Assembly (NCBI GenBank): GCA_965153355.1 | Contig: OZ231126.1 | Coordinates: forward strand, 90,706,001-90,770,000 | DNA from: Flaccisagitta enflata | Taxonomy: Eukaryota > Chaetognatha > Sagittoidea > Aphragmophora | Direction: 5' to 3' | Length of the DNA stretch: 64,000 nucleotides | Shown here: piece after piece, positions 1-56,841 of the stretch | Position numbering within the stretch: the first letter of the stretch is position 1 | Layout: every line of letters begins with the position of its first letter | Translations under genes and position numbers: made by a program | The notes under the pieces: generated by a model | Database searches by the model: none | What the model saw: the letters and a program-made list of their open reading frames with translations, nothing else | Told to the model about the DNA's origin: nothing

Positions 1-105
1 AGTTGAAGATGATGACAGTAGTTGAAAATGATGACAGTAGTTGAAGATGATGACAGTAGTTGAAAATGATGACAATAGTTGAAGATGATGACAGTAGTTG
101 AAGAT
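1..105. repeat. 19-bp tandem repeat, short array
   Basis: Tandem copies of GATGATGACAGTAGTTGAA, some with GAAAATG in place of GAAGATG. The same unit forms the long array at 29826-30455. Confidence 0.9.
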
Positions 106-119
106 GAGCTAGACTGCTC

Positions 120-700
120 AGAATCACCCTCATAGATGAGCAGCTATGCTCATAAACTTGTTTTCTTGTATATGCGTGCTCAAACAAACATAAATACTCG
201 CTTTTATTGTTCCTACTTAAAATCATAGAAAATTAAAAAAATTCAATTTGCATTTTTCAATACTGGATATATATCTTAATGAACTAAAATAGGACTGAGC
301 CAAATGAGCTAGATGAGCTAAAATAATCAATATGATTCAACCAGACAACCAGCTTTGCTCACTGACATGCTTTCTTGTATTTGTATGCCTAAATCAAAAC
401 AATTAATTCATCCTATTTAAAATCAGAGAAAAAGCACAAGCTAAATTAGCTTCATGAACTAGAATATTTGAAAACGCCCTTACAGAGGAGCAGCTCTGCT
501 CACTGACATGTTTTTTTTTTAATTTGCCTGCTTAAAAAAGTTTGAAAATATTTTTTCATTTATCATATTTGATATTAGAAATAGACTGAGCTAAGTGAGC
601 TAAATGAGCTGAAATGCTCAAAAACGCCCTCACAGATGAGCAGCTGTGCTCATAAACTTGTTTTCTTGTATTTGCATGCTCAAACAAACATAAATACACT
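120..700. repeat. Degenerate tandem repeat with GAGCAGCTNTGCTCA core
   Basis: Four related units, each with a small palindrome of the type GAGCAGCTCTGCTC (near 138, 348, 487 and 638), followed by similar T-rich text and 'ctcaaacaaacataaata'. Spacing is irregular, 139-210 bp. No coding potential. Confidence 0.65.
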
Positions 701-43904
<43,204 letters not shown>

Positions 43905-44284
43905 CTGAGTTTAAGAACACCGTACATCAAAGTCGGAAAACTTATAAACCCACTAGCCCGTTATCTGAGGTGAGATTGAACGGGGGGGGGGGGTGTTGCA
44001 AAGTCTTCTTTTACACGTAAAGTTAGCAAATACTATGAACATTACGTTTTGTCAGGTAAGCTTTTTGTTTGTCAGTATCAAAGGATAGTTGTGAGCAATC
44101 CGGAGTAAACACCATTGAAAGCTTGCAAGGCTTTCATCATTTGTATATTAAGGTATTCTGGCCTCCTTTTTAGATGCGTCCTCGCATCTCTATAAGAGGG
44201 TATGTCCCTTGGTAGGTAGGTCTGAATGTCTGTATGAAATAGGAAAATTTTAAAACGCGATTTTCGAGGTTTTCTCTTTATTTC

Positions 44285-44612
44285 TCTTCATGTTTCTTCT
44301 TGTCTCTTATATTTCTTTTGTCTCTTTCATCTCTTTGGTCTCTTTTGTCTCTTTTGTCTCCTACATGTCTCTTATGTCTTCTATGTCTCCTATATGTCTT
44401 TTATATCTCTTTTGTCTCTTATTTCTCTTATGTATCTTATGTATCTTATGTCTCTTATGTATCTTTTGTCTCTTTGTCTCTTTTGTCTCTTTTGTCTCTT
44501 TTGTCTTTTTTATGTCTCCTATATGTCTCTTATGTCTCTTATGTCTCTTTTGTCTCTTGTATCTCTTACTTCTCTTATGTCTCTTATATCTCTTATATCT
44601 CTTATGTCTCTT
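44285..44612. repeat. TCTCTTATG/TCTCTTTTG pyrimidine-rich minisatellite
   Basis: About 35 copies of 9-bp words TGTCTCTTA and TGTCTCTTT. Preceded by the AGATGCGTCCTCGCATCT hairpin unit at 44172. Confidence 0.85.
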
Positions 44613-44942
44613 CGTGGCGTGGGGGGAGGGGTGGGGAGGCGTGGGGGGAGGGGTGGGGGGAGCAGGTGTGGGGAGGAGGCAAGGGAGGCGTGGGGGGCGT
44701 GGGGAGGCGGTGGGGAGGCGTGGGGAGGGGTGGGGAGGCGTGGGAGGGTGGGGAGGCGTGGGGGGGTGGGTGGGAGGGTGAGGAGGGGTGGGGGGAGAGG
44801 TGGGGGTGGGGAGGGTGGGGGGAGGGGTGGGGAGGCGTGGGGGGAGGGGTGGGGAGGGGTGGGGAGGCGTGGGGGGAGGGGTGGGGAGGCGTGGGGGGAG
44901 GGGTGGGGGGAGGGGTGGGGAGGCGTGGGGGGGAGGAGAGAG
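44613..44942. repeat. G-rich minisatellite GTGGGGAGGCGTGGGGGGAG
   Basis: 330 bp almost without C on the plus strand, made of GTGGGGAGGC and GTGGGGGGAGGG words. Many runs of four or more G, so strong potential for G-quadruplexes. Confidence 0.9.
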
Positions 44943-45049
44943 AGGAATCAGTTTATATCTTTCTCTTTTTCTCTGAATCTTTTTATTTTCATATCATTAT
45001 ATCTTAATATCTTAATAAATTGTATGATAATATCTTACGTCTAAAGAGG

Positions 45050-46560
45050 ACGCATCTATTGGACATCTCTTGGCCTTGTTTAAAGGCAATGTTGTTTCAA
45101 TTTTCATCAGCATTCATCAACAATAATAGTAATTTACTACAATCGTACTATCGCACTATCGTACTACAATCGTTATCTCGTCTTTCGTCCTCTGTGATTC
45201 TCATTCGTGCCTTTCTATACTTTTATATTTTTATCTTTTTATCAAAAAAAAATGCTGTTACTTTCTTTTGTTGACGCAATATTGTCTTTAAGACATGGTG
45301 TACAGGAACAGGAAATTTTGGTTTCATCTTACTTTTTGCTTGCGATATAGGTTAATGATCAAAAAATATTATTAGAATTACAGTTGAGTATTTTTGATAT
45401 CATGTATAAGAAGTTTTAACAATGTTTTGTAACCCGGAATACTGACAATAGCCTCATAATAATTGGAAATTGAAATTGAATGTTTCTATTCCTAAGAAAA
45501 ATGGTGAACAAAATTTCAAAACCTTGTTGGGTGAAATTATATCCCGGTCTAAAAAAAGAAAATTTTGCATTTCTAAGAACATGGCCCTCTTCTTATATGT
45601 TTTTAAAAAGAGGCCATGTTTTTGGAGATGCAAATTTCTCGATTTTTATGCAATGATATAATTTCACATGACAAGTGTCAAATAACAAAGTTTAATTTTC
45701 TGCAAAAAATCCTCTTTTTTCTGCCTTTTTTCAATACAATATGTACATCAAGTCTGTATTTCAGAGATAATCTATGCAAAAATTTCTTGTTCAACACTTA
45801 AAAAATGTTTTTTCGAAAAAATAAATTACAGAAAAGTAATATAAAAAATATCTTAAAAATTGTAATGATGCAAGAAATTTCTTCTTCCCGTTCACTGAGA
45901 CTTAACTGATGTTGTTTGCCATGTTCTCCCCTTCTTTTTCAGAAAAAAAAATCAAACAAGACACGATAACATCAATTCGGTGGCAACCCTGAGCAACCCC
46001 CGGAGTTGACATTACAGTTTTTCCTGTCTGGCTGGCTGAAACCGGAAGTAAACAAGCTAACTAGCTTGTAGAGCAAAAATGCTCGTACCGTTCTCCGAAC
46101 GGACTTATGTGTTTTCAATGAAATTTTTCCTACTTAGAATAAAGCGTCCTCTGTCGTTCCTATTTATGAATTATAACTGTAAACTATTCGGACGTTCACT
46201 GAGGGCTTTTCTGCCCACATTGACAACACACTGACGTGCACAACTGTGTGCATACAGACACTCGATCGAGGACGCCTGAGTGATAACTTTTGTTTCGACA
46301 CATTCGGGACGAAACCCCTCTGACTGTATTTATTAAGCAATTTTCATGAGAAAAGAAAAGACAATCAAGATCATAAATCATAAATCATAAATCATTTCAA
46401 AAAAACAAAATATTCGTAATATAAAGTATAAATCAATAAAATGAATCACAAGCTTTAGCAAATCAAATGGCGACTCAAGCCAGTCTCAATCTATCAATGA
46501 CCATCACTATCAAACCCGTTTCCCATCTGCACCAAATATCACCTATCTATCTTCTAACCC
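45050..46560. other. Non-coding, AT-rich
   Basis: No exon or defined repeat. A Cys-rich frame on the minus strand at 46196-46270 (SVCCQCGQK) was considered, but it does not match the phase or spacing needed upstream of exon 1. Confidence 0.5.
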
Positions 46561-46567
46561 ATTAATG

Positions 46568-46589
46568 CTGCTGCTGTTGTTGTTGTTGT

Positions 46590-46641
<52 letters not shown>
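46568..46641. repeat. (GTT)n microsatellite
   Basis: TTG trinucleotides following a GCTGCTGCT start. Confidence 0.93.
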
Positions 46642-46904
46642 GTATGTAGTTGCAGCTGTTGTCTATTGCAAGTTGGTTGGAAGTAGCGGTAGCCCCCTCC
46701 TTGCAATCATTATTTCATGCGTTGCTCCGGCTGTACTGGTTCGTTGGGTGTCAATGATTGTTGAAGTTGTTGCTGAGTCACAGTGGCTCCGTTGTAGCTG
46801 CTGTTGCCAAGAATCCAGCGCCGCGAGCTAAAGTAAAGCTGCTTCGGTTGCTCCCAATGGTCCTTTGTCGTGAACATCACCCAAATTTTGTCCATACAGT
46901 CTCG

Positions 46905-47011
<107 letters not shown>

Positions 47012-47286
47012 AGAGTCAGAAACACAGACATACAACAGGAACACAGACACACACACGAGCGCGGGCACGTACCCACACAAACACACGTATGGAACTTGAA
47101 TTGTATACTAATTTCTATATAGGAAGTCTTCTACTTGCCATGTTTCTCTTCAAGCGCTTCGTCTGCTCCAATCTTCCGATCGAGTGTGACGGCCCGTGCC
47201 TACTTTTTGCAAACGTCGTTGCTTTGACAGTATCGCGCAGTACCTAGTGGAGATGCACCATGACAACAATATATTTATTTATCTCC

Positions 47287-47301
47287 AGTGTGCGTGTGCG
47301 T

Positions 47302-47336
<35 letters not shown>

Positions 47337-47353
47337 CGTGCGTGCGTGTGTGT

Positions 47354-47433
<80 letters not shown>
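47287..47433. repeat. Compound (GT)n-(CT)n microsatellite
   Basis: GTGTGC/GTGT words to about 47355, then pure CT to 47433. Confidence 0.93.
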
Positions 47434-47435
<2 letters not shown>

Positions 47436-47495
47436 ATACTCGCACCATTAACACACTAACATACACACGCATGTACGCACACGCACGCATGCACA

Positions 47496-48460
47496 TGTTC
47501 CCCGGATGTATTTCATTGCCAACTTCATAAACACCCTCACGGCACGGTGCCTAATATTTAATAATAATATTTAATAGTGGATGTTGTACAGTCTTTTTAG
47601 TGTAACAAAAGTTTATGATTTTCTTCCCCATGGACCATCAAGACAATTTATTTTGGGTTCAATTTTGTGGTTGTAATCATGTTTTATGTCTTGGTGCTGC
47701 TTAAGTAATGATTTCCTTAATTTTCCTTGTTTCTCTTTTATCCATCTCCCCTACCCTGATGTGTTAGGTGTTGTTGATTGTCGATGCATGCACATACACC
47801 TGAACAGGGTAAGAAGTTTTAAGTTTTAAGTTTTAAGTTTTAAGAAGTTTTAAGTTTTAAGATGTTGTACAGTCTTTTTAGTGTAACAAAAGTTTATGAT
47901 TTTCTTCCCCATGGACCATCAAGACAATTTATTTTGGGTTCAATTTTGTGGTTGTAATCATGTTTTATGTCTTGGTGCTGCTTAAGTAATGATTTCCTTA
48001 ATTTTCCTTGTTTCTCTTTTATCCATCTCCCCTACCCTGATGTGTTAGGTGTTGTTGATTGTCGACGCATGCACATACACCTGAACAGGGTAAGAAGTTT
48101 TGTACTTCTCCAGCGTTTCTCTTTGCTTGTTACTGCTTGAATCTTCCGATCGAATATTGCTGATCAATTGTTCCCCGGATGTATTTCATTGCCAACTTCA
48201 TAAACGCCCTCACGGCACGGTGCCTAATATTTAATAATAATATTTAATAGTGGATGTTGTACAGTCTTTTTAGTGTAACAGAAGTTTATGATTTTCTTCC
48301 CCATGGACCATCAAGACAATTTATTTTGGGTTCAATTTTGTGGTTGTAATCATGTTTTATGTCTTGGTGCTGCTTAAGTAATGATTTCCTTAATTTTCCT
48401 TGTTTCTCTTTTATCCATCTCCCCTACCCTGATGTGTTAGGTGTTGTTGATTGTCGATGT
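47496..48460. repeat. Local segmental tandem repeat, three copies
   Basis: GATGTTGTACAGTCTTTTTA starts at 47580, 47861 and 48253, each followed by about 200 bp of matching text ending GTTGTTGATTGTCGA. The stretch TGTTCCCCGGATGTATTTCA before the first copy is repeated before the third (48170). Copies differ by few bases. Confidence 0.88.
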
Positions 48461-48677
48461 TGTTGCTGTGTCCTAGCGGCTCCGCTTTAGCTGCAATTGC
48501 CGGGAGGCCGACGCCCAACAATTGTTGCCCCGGTTGCTGCCATGTTCATGAATTTTTCCAACTTCCTTTCTCCATCTAACAAATTAAAAAGTTGAATATT
48601 GATGAGTGTTGTACGTATGCATGAATATCATTTCTAACATGCAATTTATCATCGAAGATTGTTTCTTTCAGACTCTT

Positions 48678-48687
48678 TCTCTCCTTT

Positions 48688-48758
<71 letters not shown>

Positions 48759-48926
48759 TCTTTCTTTCTTTTTTTTCTCTTTCTTTCTTTTCTCTTTCTT
48801 TCTTTCTTTTCTCTTTTTTTCTTTCTTTTTTTTCTCTTTCTTTCTTTCTTTTTTTTCTCTCTTTCTTTCTTTTTTTTTTCTCTCTTTCTTTCTTTTTTTC
48901 TCTCTTTCTTTCTTTTTTTCTTTTTT

Positions 48927-48974
<48 letters not shown>

Positions 48975-48986
48975 TTTTTCTTTTTT

Positions 48987-49026
<40 letters not shown>

Positions 49027-49027
49027 T

Positions 49028-49059
<32 letters not shown>

Positions 49060-49122
49060 TTTTTTTCTTTCTTTCCTCCTTTCTTTCCTCCTTTCTTTCT
49101 TTCTTTCCTCCTTTCTTTCCTC

Positions 49123-49164
<42 letters not shown>

Positions 49165-49196
49165 CTTTTTTTCTTTCTTTCCTCCTTTCTTTCCTC

Positions 49197-49255
<59 letters not shown>

Positions 49256-49256
49256 T
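48678..49256. repeat. (TTTC)n microsatellite, about 580 bp
   Basis: TTTC tetranucleotides with TTTTTTTC and CCTCC interruptions; followed by a CA tract at 49289-49347. Confidence 0.96.
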
Positions 49257-49286
49257 GTCTCTCTTTCTTTGTCTCTCTCACTCACT

Positions 49287-49288
<2 letters not shown>

Positions 49289-49347
<59 letters not shown>
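49289..49347. repeat. (CA)n microsatellite
   Basis: Pure CA dinucleotides, then degenerate CGCA/CACG text to about 49505. Confidence 0.95.
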
Positions 49348-49349
<2 letters not shown>

Positions 49350-49716
49350 GCACGCAATGCACACAAGCATGCACACGCCAGCACGCACATACGAGCAAGA
49401 ACACACACGCACGCACACAGACAAGCAAAAACACGCACACAAGTGTGCATGAGCACGCATATGTACACGCATATGTATATGCATATATACACGCAAATGT
49501 ACACGTGCCTGAACGGCTTAGCAAGTCTCCTGTTATCTTTTCTCCTTGGCCTTCGTTTGCTCGAGTCTTCCGATCGAATGTGACGCACATCCCGCGGCAA
49601 CTTTTTTCCTCCAAACAATGACGGTACCTAGCGGAGATACTGTAACATGATAAAAATTAATTTGGAAAAGCGTTTTTCTTCCAGTTTGCAATTGCATGCC
49701 CGTGTCTGTCTGTTAG

Positions 49717-49718
<2 letters not shown>

Positions 49719-49805
<87 letters not shown>

Positions 49806-50193
49806 CCACTAACTCATTTACGCGCGCATTTACTTTTATCCTTTCTGTTCATTCAGAATATATCAGTTATACTTTTCTCTTGTTGCGCTCCGTTGCCAGT
49901 CTGTTCTCGTGATTTCCGTTATGTTCGTAACCGCGAGTTTGACGAGATGATTTTGTGCGTCAAAACGGACGAAACTGATGTTCCACGCTGTTGGGCAAAA
50001 ATGGTGATTATTTCCGATAACTTCCGTAAGCCAAGCCATTGCGCTGAGTTCTCTTTTATTTTGATGACGCCGACAATGCAGATGACAATTTAGCGTTACG
50101 AAAGCTATTGACGAGAATGTAAAAACAGGTCTATTAGAATGTCACACTGTCATTTCTGGTGATCGGACGTTTGGGCATTTACACATTCATCGT

Positions 50194-50264
<71 letters not shown>

Positions 50265-50430
50265 TTTCTCTCGTGGTGTTCCTATCCAGTTTCTTATCAT
50301 GTTTTCCCTTTTGTTCGTAATCGCGATTTTGACAAGATTCAAGCGTCAATGTAGCAATGCAATGGAACTGGTGGTGATGATTTCCGATGACTTCCGCAGG
50401 CCAAGACTACAGTTAAAAGCCGCAATAACA
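49719..50430. repeat. Duplicated unit: (CT)n plus GTTCGTAA...TTTCCGATGACTTCCG
   Basis: Two CT tracts (49719-49801 and 50197-50261), each followed by about 150 bp of related sequence containing TTTTCTCTYGTYGNG, GTTCGTAAYCGCG and GATTTCCGATAACTTCCG. A diverged tandem duplication. Confidence 0.75.
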
Positions 50431-50519
50431 GTCAAATTCGCTTTCAGTTTTGTCAATCTATGGTTGGCCAGAGAGTCAATGTCCCTTCGATGCGACTTTC
50501 TTCTTCAAAATGTTGATTG

Positions 50520-53100
50520 AGCAGAATGCGATTGTGTATGAGTGAAGTTTGTTTGTTGTAAAATACGGGAGTCTTAACAGGAGAATTCCGATGCGATTAT
50601 TTACTTGAGAAAAAAAAATAAAAAATTCTTCGCGTGTCCTGTCGGACTGAGATTATTCCACAAGCTGCAAAAGTAAGGCGATCATGTTCCGCCCCTTGTT
50701 TACCGATATGAATCTAGCCGTTTTATACTACCGATTAGCGATTATGTACCCAGAGTAATCCCTACCAATTGCTATCGGAAACGATGAATACACAAAGAAC
50801 CAACAATGGACCTCACTAACCATTGACTCCGTCTTAACTTGGCAGACGAGGCACCACAAGCACCCATTGCGCGACTCCTCCAATTTCGGTATTTCCATTG
50901 TGAAGAGAGATTCGCAGGGGTTTCTAGAATGGCTATGACGACCATCCGATGTTGGACTATGTACTAAGGCCTTTCATCTCCGCAAGGTCGTCGTCCGATT
51001 CCAATTCAATACACTAACATTCAAAGCATGCGGCTGGGTCCGTGCTTTTGCGAACGGCGATCAATTATTGAAGAAGATCAATGCGGCAAAAAAGTCATAC
51101 TGTTCCATTGCATTGCCCTAGCCACCGACACTAGTTGGGGGAACATCAGAGTAGAGCTATTAAGTCCCATGAAAACCTGGCATTCCTTTCCAATCGACAC
51201 GATAAGAATGAAATCATCATTCATGCATCCTAATTTTCTACATCATTCACTGAGGAAATTCATAACTCAAGCGATCCTGAGCCTCGGCTCTCGCAATTGG
51301 GAGTGTCCTCCCCAAAAAAACAGATTTGTCTGATTGGAGAGAAATATACATGGCGGACTGGCATGGCCTGCCTGAATACGAACACGACCACGAGAATTTG
51401 TTCTAGCTCGACCGCTTATTGGCAGATCCCCGGTACCTGGATCAGTTTATACACCAGCTTATAGCATTGGATAATTCGTTAGACTGAGGTTATTAATCGG
51501 GCCTCAAAGCTTCGTTGTGACTATGAGTAATCGCGACAAGGGTAGATTACGGATCAAGTTGATAACCAATCAGTTTTCGGACGTCAATATAATTACACTT
51601 TTTTTTATAAGAAACTAGTTTGTAAGAACATCAAGGCTTCAAATGGCCTCAAAATTAGGAATATTTTGAGAACACTCAAAAACTTCAAATCTTGGGAAAA
51701 AAATTTCGTTTGAAATAATATTTAAAGAACATTAACAAAACACTAACATTTTAGTATAATTAAGCTAAAATTTTTTAATTTCTAGTATGAAAACCAAAAA
51801 AATATCCCCAGACATTAATGTTTAACATTTGTTTTAATAGTATTCAAAAGAAATATATTTAACATCAAATGATAGTATATTATAAGATTCCTTATAGTTT
51901 ATATAGTACTTTGAATTAAAAACGCTCTAAAAACGTTGAAGGTTTTATTTGGCCTTGAAAATAAGAACATGAAGCCTTTGGAAAAAAAATGACGTTCTTA
52001 TGAAAAAAAAATGTATACCGCGATGGCTATCATGCACAACGACTGCACAACCTTTGTTACCACCGTCAAATACCATGTACCACTTCTCGTTTTTTAAAAA
52101 CATTCAGATCGCTTAAGAAGAGATCTAGAAAAGTCCTAACCACGAATCGAGAGTCGTCCGACCGACCTGCGGACGGAATGTCAAGCCCGAAGACGTCAGT
52201 AACTCGGTGCTAATCTTGATGGCATTGCAGTAGAGTATCAGCAATTGACGCGGGGTCACAATATCGTTGCGGATGGGTGGGTAGGGACGTCCACATACAT
52301 CTTCCCTCCTCCATCCACACATTCATATAAAGCGCTCGTTATCCTATTTTTCAACTCATGCTCACAAACCAATGGAGAGACAGATGGACTAACAATGCCT
52401 CCTTTCGAGTTGCATGTCCAAAGCTGAAACAAAATGTAGCGTTCTCAAGACAATATTAACCGCTTGAACGCTGCCGTACACGATTCTGTGACTCTTCCAG
52501 TCTTTCACATTCTATTATTCTATTCTCCACATTACGCTATCAACTGGATTATACATTTCTGCCCCCACCCACGCCACTGCGGCACATTGTAACTTTGTAG
52601 TAAAATTGTGGCCAGGGGGGAATTTTCCTTTACACTTTCATCTAAGTATTTTGGAGAAGAGGAATTTTGGAGGAGAGGAACTTTTTATTTACTGGGGAAT
52701 TTTAGAGAAGAGGAATTTTGGAGAGGGGGAATTCTGAGGAGAGGAACTTTGAAGAGGAAGAGGAATATTGGAGGAGAGGAATATTGAAGGAGAATTTTTC
52801 AAGAGATGAATTTTTCATTTACTGAAAAGTGGCATATTTACCGAGGTTAAAAAGTAAGAACTTGGTAACTTACCAATGGCATAGCAACTTTTACCGATGA
52901 TTGGGTAAAGTAAAGTAAAAAATAAGGTAATTTACAAAAAAAAATTAAAAGAGTAAAAGAGTAAGAAAGCAAGAAAGCCAATTATAGAGGTAAAAAGTAA
53001 GAGAGTAAGAGAGTAAGGAAGCAAAAGAGTAACAGAATAAAAGAGTAAGAAAGTAAATTATTGAAAGTAAGCCAGTAAATTATAGGTCATTTATTTGACT
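50520..53100. other. No supportable gene
   Basis: Mostly unique-looking sequence. An open frame at 51028-51333 (RLGPCFCERRSIIEEDQCGK) has no recognisable motif or splice context. 52620-52810 holds GGAGAGGAATTTTGGA repeats and 52930-53120 holds AAGAGTAAGAAAGTAA repeats. Confidence 0.5.
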
Positions 53101-54375
53101 TACAGTAAAGTAACAAAAGAGTAAGAGTAAGAGAAAAATCCGCCTTGGCCATGGAAGTTATATTGTGTGCGGACTGGTGAATCTTCTGGGCTTCTGTTGA
53201 GACCGGATCGGCGCGCGTTAAACGGTGATTTATGTGTAAGAGGAAGGGTCTGTCTGTCTATCGCGCCTAGCCGAAACGGTGAAGGAAAAAGCGCACAATA
53301 ACCGATACAGCTTGATGAGAGAGCGAGAAAAAGGGCACAACTCCAACTGAATAAGAAGACTAGGGCTATGGTAATGGCAATGATGAGAACGAAGAATAAA
53401 GAAATGACCAAACGCTAAACAACGACCATAACCACCATAACGGCGATATCAATGACTAAAACCACCGCCGATCCCCGGGTCACTGGGTCAGTTACTGGGT
53501 GAGGAGAGAGAGAATTTTCTTTGAAAGAGAGAGAGCGCCAAGAAAGGAGAGAGAGCGTCAAGCTGAAGTAGGAGAGAGAGCGCCAAGAGAGCGCCAGTCG
53601 GCCCTCAGTCGCGACAAGACAATCACCATCCCACGCGCGCCGGTCCGGTCTCCACACTTCGTCCGGAGCGGAGGACCGTTTTCACATCCACGTTGAATCC
53701 AAAGTGGAAGGGCGTCAGTCATGGAAAAGCACACTTTTAACAAATCCTGGCTCACCAGAAACTAAATTTTACTGAGCCATCTATGTTTCATGGCACGCGA
53801 TTAAAAACCATCGTGAGATTTTCCTAATTTCATAGCTAGGACGCATGAGCTTGATTTTTCTTATCGTCTCCGGACACTTGCAGAAATTCAATCACTCGCT
53901 AGATCGAAACATGACCGGGTTTTTAGGTGCGATAAAGTCTCTATAAGTGGCTATGTCCGCTGGTCGGTCGGTCGGTAACGCATTCGTTCGACGATCGAAA
54001 CGTCGCACCTTATTGGCCTTTTTTTTTTCTTGTAATTTCGTCGTTCCGTGATTAGAAGCTTCCCGGGCGCCACGGCTTTGATCGCGTTATACCACTCATC
54101 CATGGTGGCATTTTCGAGTCGAAACGCGGAGAACGTCGCGAATCACTGACTCGGAATACCCTAGTACCCCAAATATTGTTTCGCTTGTTACGCTTTTCGA
54201 ATGTTGCATATTGCCATCGTAACCTGGGATTAAGCAATGTAGCGGGCAGGCTTCCATGTCAATTTGATGCAGTTACTGTAGCAGCAGGGGTACCAACGAT
54301 ATTTCTTTCCTCTGTATGATGGAGAGTAAAGACCAAGTTAAAAATTACACTATAATGCGAGATATGGAATACCCC

Positions 54376-55187
54376 CTAAGGCCATAGAAATTCAAGCCGG
54401 GGAAAAAGGAAGGGGTCAAGTGAGGCAAAGAACGAGAAAAGAGGGAAGGAAGAGGAAAAAGAAATTATACTTTTATTAGAAAAGCAATTCAGTAATGAAG
54501 AGGAAGTGGAAGTGGATGATGAGGTGCCTTCGAACGAGGAGGAAGAGGATAAAGAAGAGAAATGGAAGGAAGAGGAAGAGGAAATCGAACTTTTTTTCTG
54601 TAAAGAGAGAAAGGAAAACAACAAATAAAGTATAAAGTTTCAAAGATGTTGTGCAATGAGAAAAAGCTAAGAAATAAAAATAAGAATAACAAAATTAATA
54701 ATGATCGCAGAATAGAACGAGGAGACCACACGGTATTTTAGGAAAGTTTCTTTTAAACACCGTTATCCGAAGATTCTGAGTCACGCTCGAACAGGAGGGC
54801 CGTATTGCCTCTTTGAAGCTCGATTGAGAGTCGCTGGAAGAATTGTTTGATAGCGATAGCGTTTGTAAGGCCCCATTGTCGAGGTATCGATCCTTTGGTC
54901 GCGATCTTCTTTGGAGAAGAACAATTCAATAATGAAGAGGAACAGAAAATTGGTGAGGAGTCGCCAATTGGGTTTGAAAAATGGGCGGAGGAGGAAGAGG
55001 ATATTGAAGCGAGTAAAAGGGGGCCAGGAGGAAGAAGAAATGAAAGTTTCATTGAAACTGTTCTTTGACACAATTCGTAATTAATGGGAAATACATTTAC
55101 AAACAGACCATCGTCCAATTCTTGATCATTCCACCTCAAAATTGTGTGCTGAATGCCGGAAAACCGTCGCGAAAAATTTTTAGCTGT
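54376..55187. other. Duplicated Glu-rich-coding text, uncertain
   Basis: GCAATTCAGTAATGAAGAGG (about 54483) and ACAATTCAATAATGAAGAGG (about 54926) start two related GAA/GAG-rich stretches, a local duplication. The second runs on the plus strand as NEEEQKIGEESPIGFEKWAE. The segment 55071-55187 is an inverted copy of 59419-59540. Coding status undecided. Confidence 0.4.
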
Positions 55188-56011
55188 AATATTTTTGTCT
55201 ATCGCCCTCTGCACCCAAGGTATCAAAAATGCAAATCAGTTTTGGGCATAAAGGAGTCACTTTGATACTTAATGTCAGTTGAGACCCTTCCAATCGATAT
55301 TAATGTATACAATAAATAGATTTTGAACAATTTGGTTGTTTGGTCTGACAATATCCATCCCTACTGGAGGATATGCTGGAATGGGTCGTCAACTGCATCT
55401 TCTTTACTCTTGAATGTTACTTATCAGATTCTTTTGTTTTTTGCATGAAAGTGATAGTTTCATGGATAGGTATCTGTTTTTATGTTGGATATGCCTGGAT
55501 GAGCGCTTCTGATAATCAGTATGCTCCAGCACCTCGTCCACCGCTTCTTACAGGGTAATAATAGAGATCTTGTCAAGTTAGTGTGCATCAGCACCTGCAG
55601 CTAATCACTGACGAACCAGGTCTTACATACTAGATACGATCTACTGCACGATCAAAGTGATTCTCGCCTCCAATAGATACGAGAAGAGATAGCTATATAT
55701 CGGTTATTAGATATAGCTAGATAACAATTTCCGATACGATTCACAATTTTTTTCATAGTTAACTTATTATTAGATGATTAATTTGGATTGAGATTTGGCG
55801 AAATCTATTTCTTAGATCATTTTTTTTTTCCAATGGAAAACAATGTTAGGTGAAAATTAGAAAGATTTCGAATTTGAGACAGGAGACCTGAAATTTTTTT
55901 TACTGTTTTAGGGTTGTTTTATTTCAGAAATGTAAAATTTGTCCATTCGAGTATGAGCTGTTATCAATTTTGAGCGATTGTCCAACCAAATCTGACTAAA
56001 ATAATCGAACC

Positions 56012-56013
<2 letters not shown>

Positions 56014-56083
<70 letters not shown>
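56014..56083. repeat. (CT)n microsatellite
   Basis: Pure CT dinucleotides at the edge of a foldback element. Confidence 0.94.
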
Positions 56084-56085
<2 letters not shown>

Positions 56086-56114
56086 ACTTTCTTCACCCAT
56101 TCTCCATTCACACT

Positions 56115-56628
56115 TCCTTTTTGGGCAGCGGCCCCAAAGGGCCGATGTCCTGTAGGACACAGGGGTGAACCGTTACGTCCGTCTGACATTACGTCCCCCC
56201 CCCTCCGAAGCTTCTCAAGCCTCTCAGGCCTCAAATCTGGCCTCTCAGGCCTCAAATCTGGCCTCTCAGGCCTCAAATCTGGCCTCTCAGGCCTCAAATC
56301 AAGCCTCTCAGGCCTCAAATACAGCCTCTCAGGCCTCAAATACAGCCTCTCAGGCCTCAAATCCAGCCTCTCAGGCCTCAAATCCAGCCTCTTGGGCCTC
56401 AAATCCAGCCTCTTGGGCCTCAAATCCAGCCTCTTGGGCCCTAGATCCAGCCTCTCAGACCTCAAATTCTCATTGAATATGTCAGACAGACGTAACGGTT
56501 CACCCCTGTGTCCTACAGGACATCGGCCCTTTGGGGCCGCTGCCCTGCTCTCACTCCACTTCTTCAGCTAATCACTCCAAGCAGGGCATCGGGTACCGCT
56601 GACCATGTGCGATCCTTGGATGACTTGT
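56115..56628. mobile_element. Foldback element with CTCTCAGGCCTCAAAT core
   Basis: Left arm GGGCAGCGGCCCCAAAGGGC, GTCCTGTAGGACACAGGGGT, AACCGTTACGTC; right arm the exact inverse, extending to GCAGGGCATCGGGTACCGCT and GATCCTTGGATGAC. The core is about 12 copies of a 20-bp unit CTGGCCTCTCAGGCCTCAAA. The best-preserved copy of the family. Confidence 0.82.
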
Positions 56629-56841
56629 TTCTCTCCATTGTCTCTCCTCAACCACTCCCTTTCTTCTCCTTCTTACTAATCCCCATTGTGTCTCGGCGGT
56701 CTGTTGGTGATCTGTCTCTCTGTCTGTCTGTCTGTCTGTCTTGTCGGTCTGTCTCGGTGTTGCACACTGGATATCGGTTCACGATGCAAGAAGGAATCTC
56801 GGTTAGTCTGTCCGACCCGGGGCGATATTTGCGGTGATTAC

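Noticed and set aside
44290-45044. Leu/Ser then Gly/Arg-rich open frames
   Set aside because: Products of the TCTCTTATG and GTGGGGAGG minisatellites.
48606-49621. Long Phe/Leu/Ser and Lys/Glu/Arg open frames on both strands
   Set aside because: Translation of (TTTC)n and (CA)n microsatellites, open in several frames at once.
50840-50900. Minus-strand CLVCQ before a GTTAAG donor as the Cys half for exon 1
   Set aside because: Phase fits, but the finger would have only about six residues between Cys and His.
54052-54237. Minus-strand ATG in a good Kozak context (CCACCATGG), reading MDEWYNAIKAVAPGKLLITE
   Set aside because: Attractive as a first exon, but no convincing donor follows and nothing links it to the zinc-finger exons.
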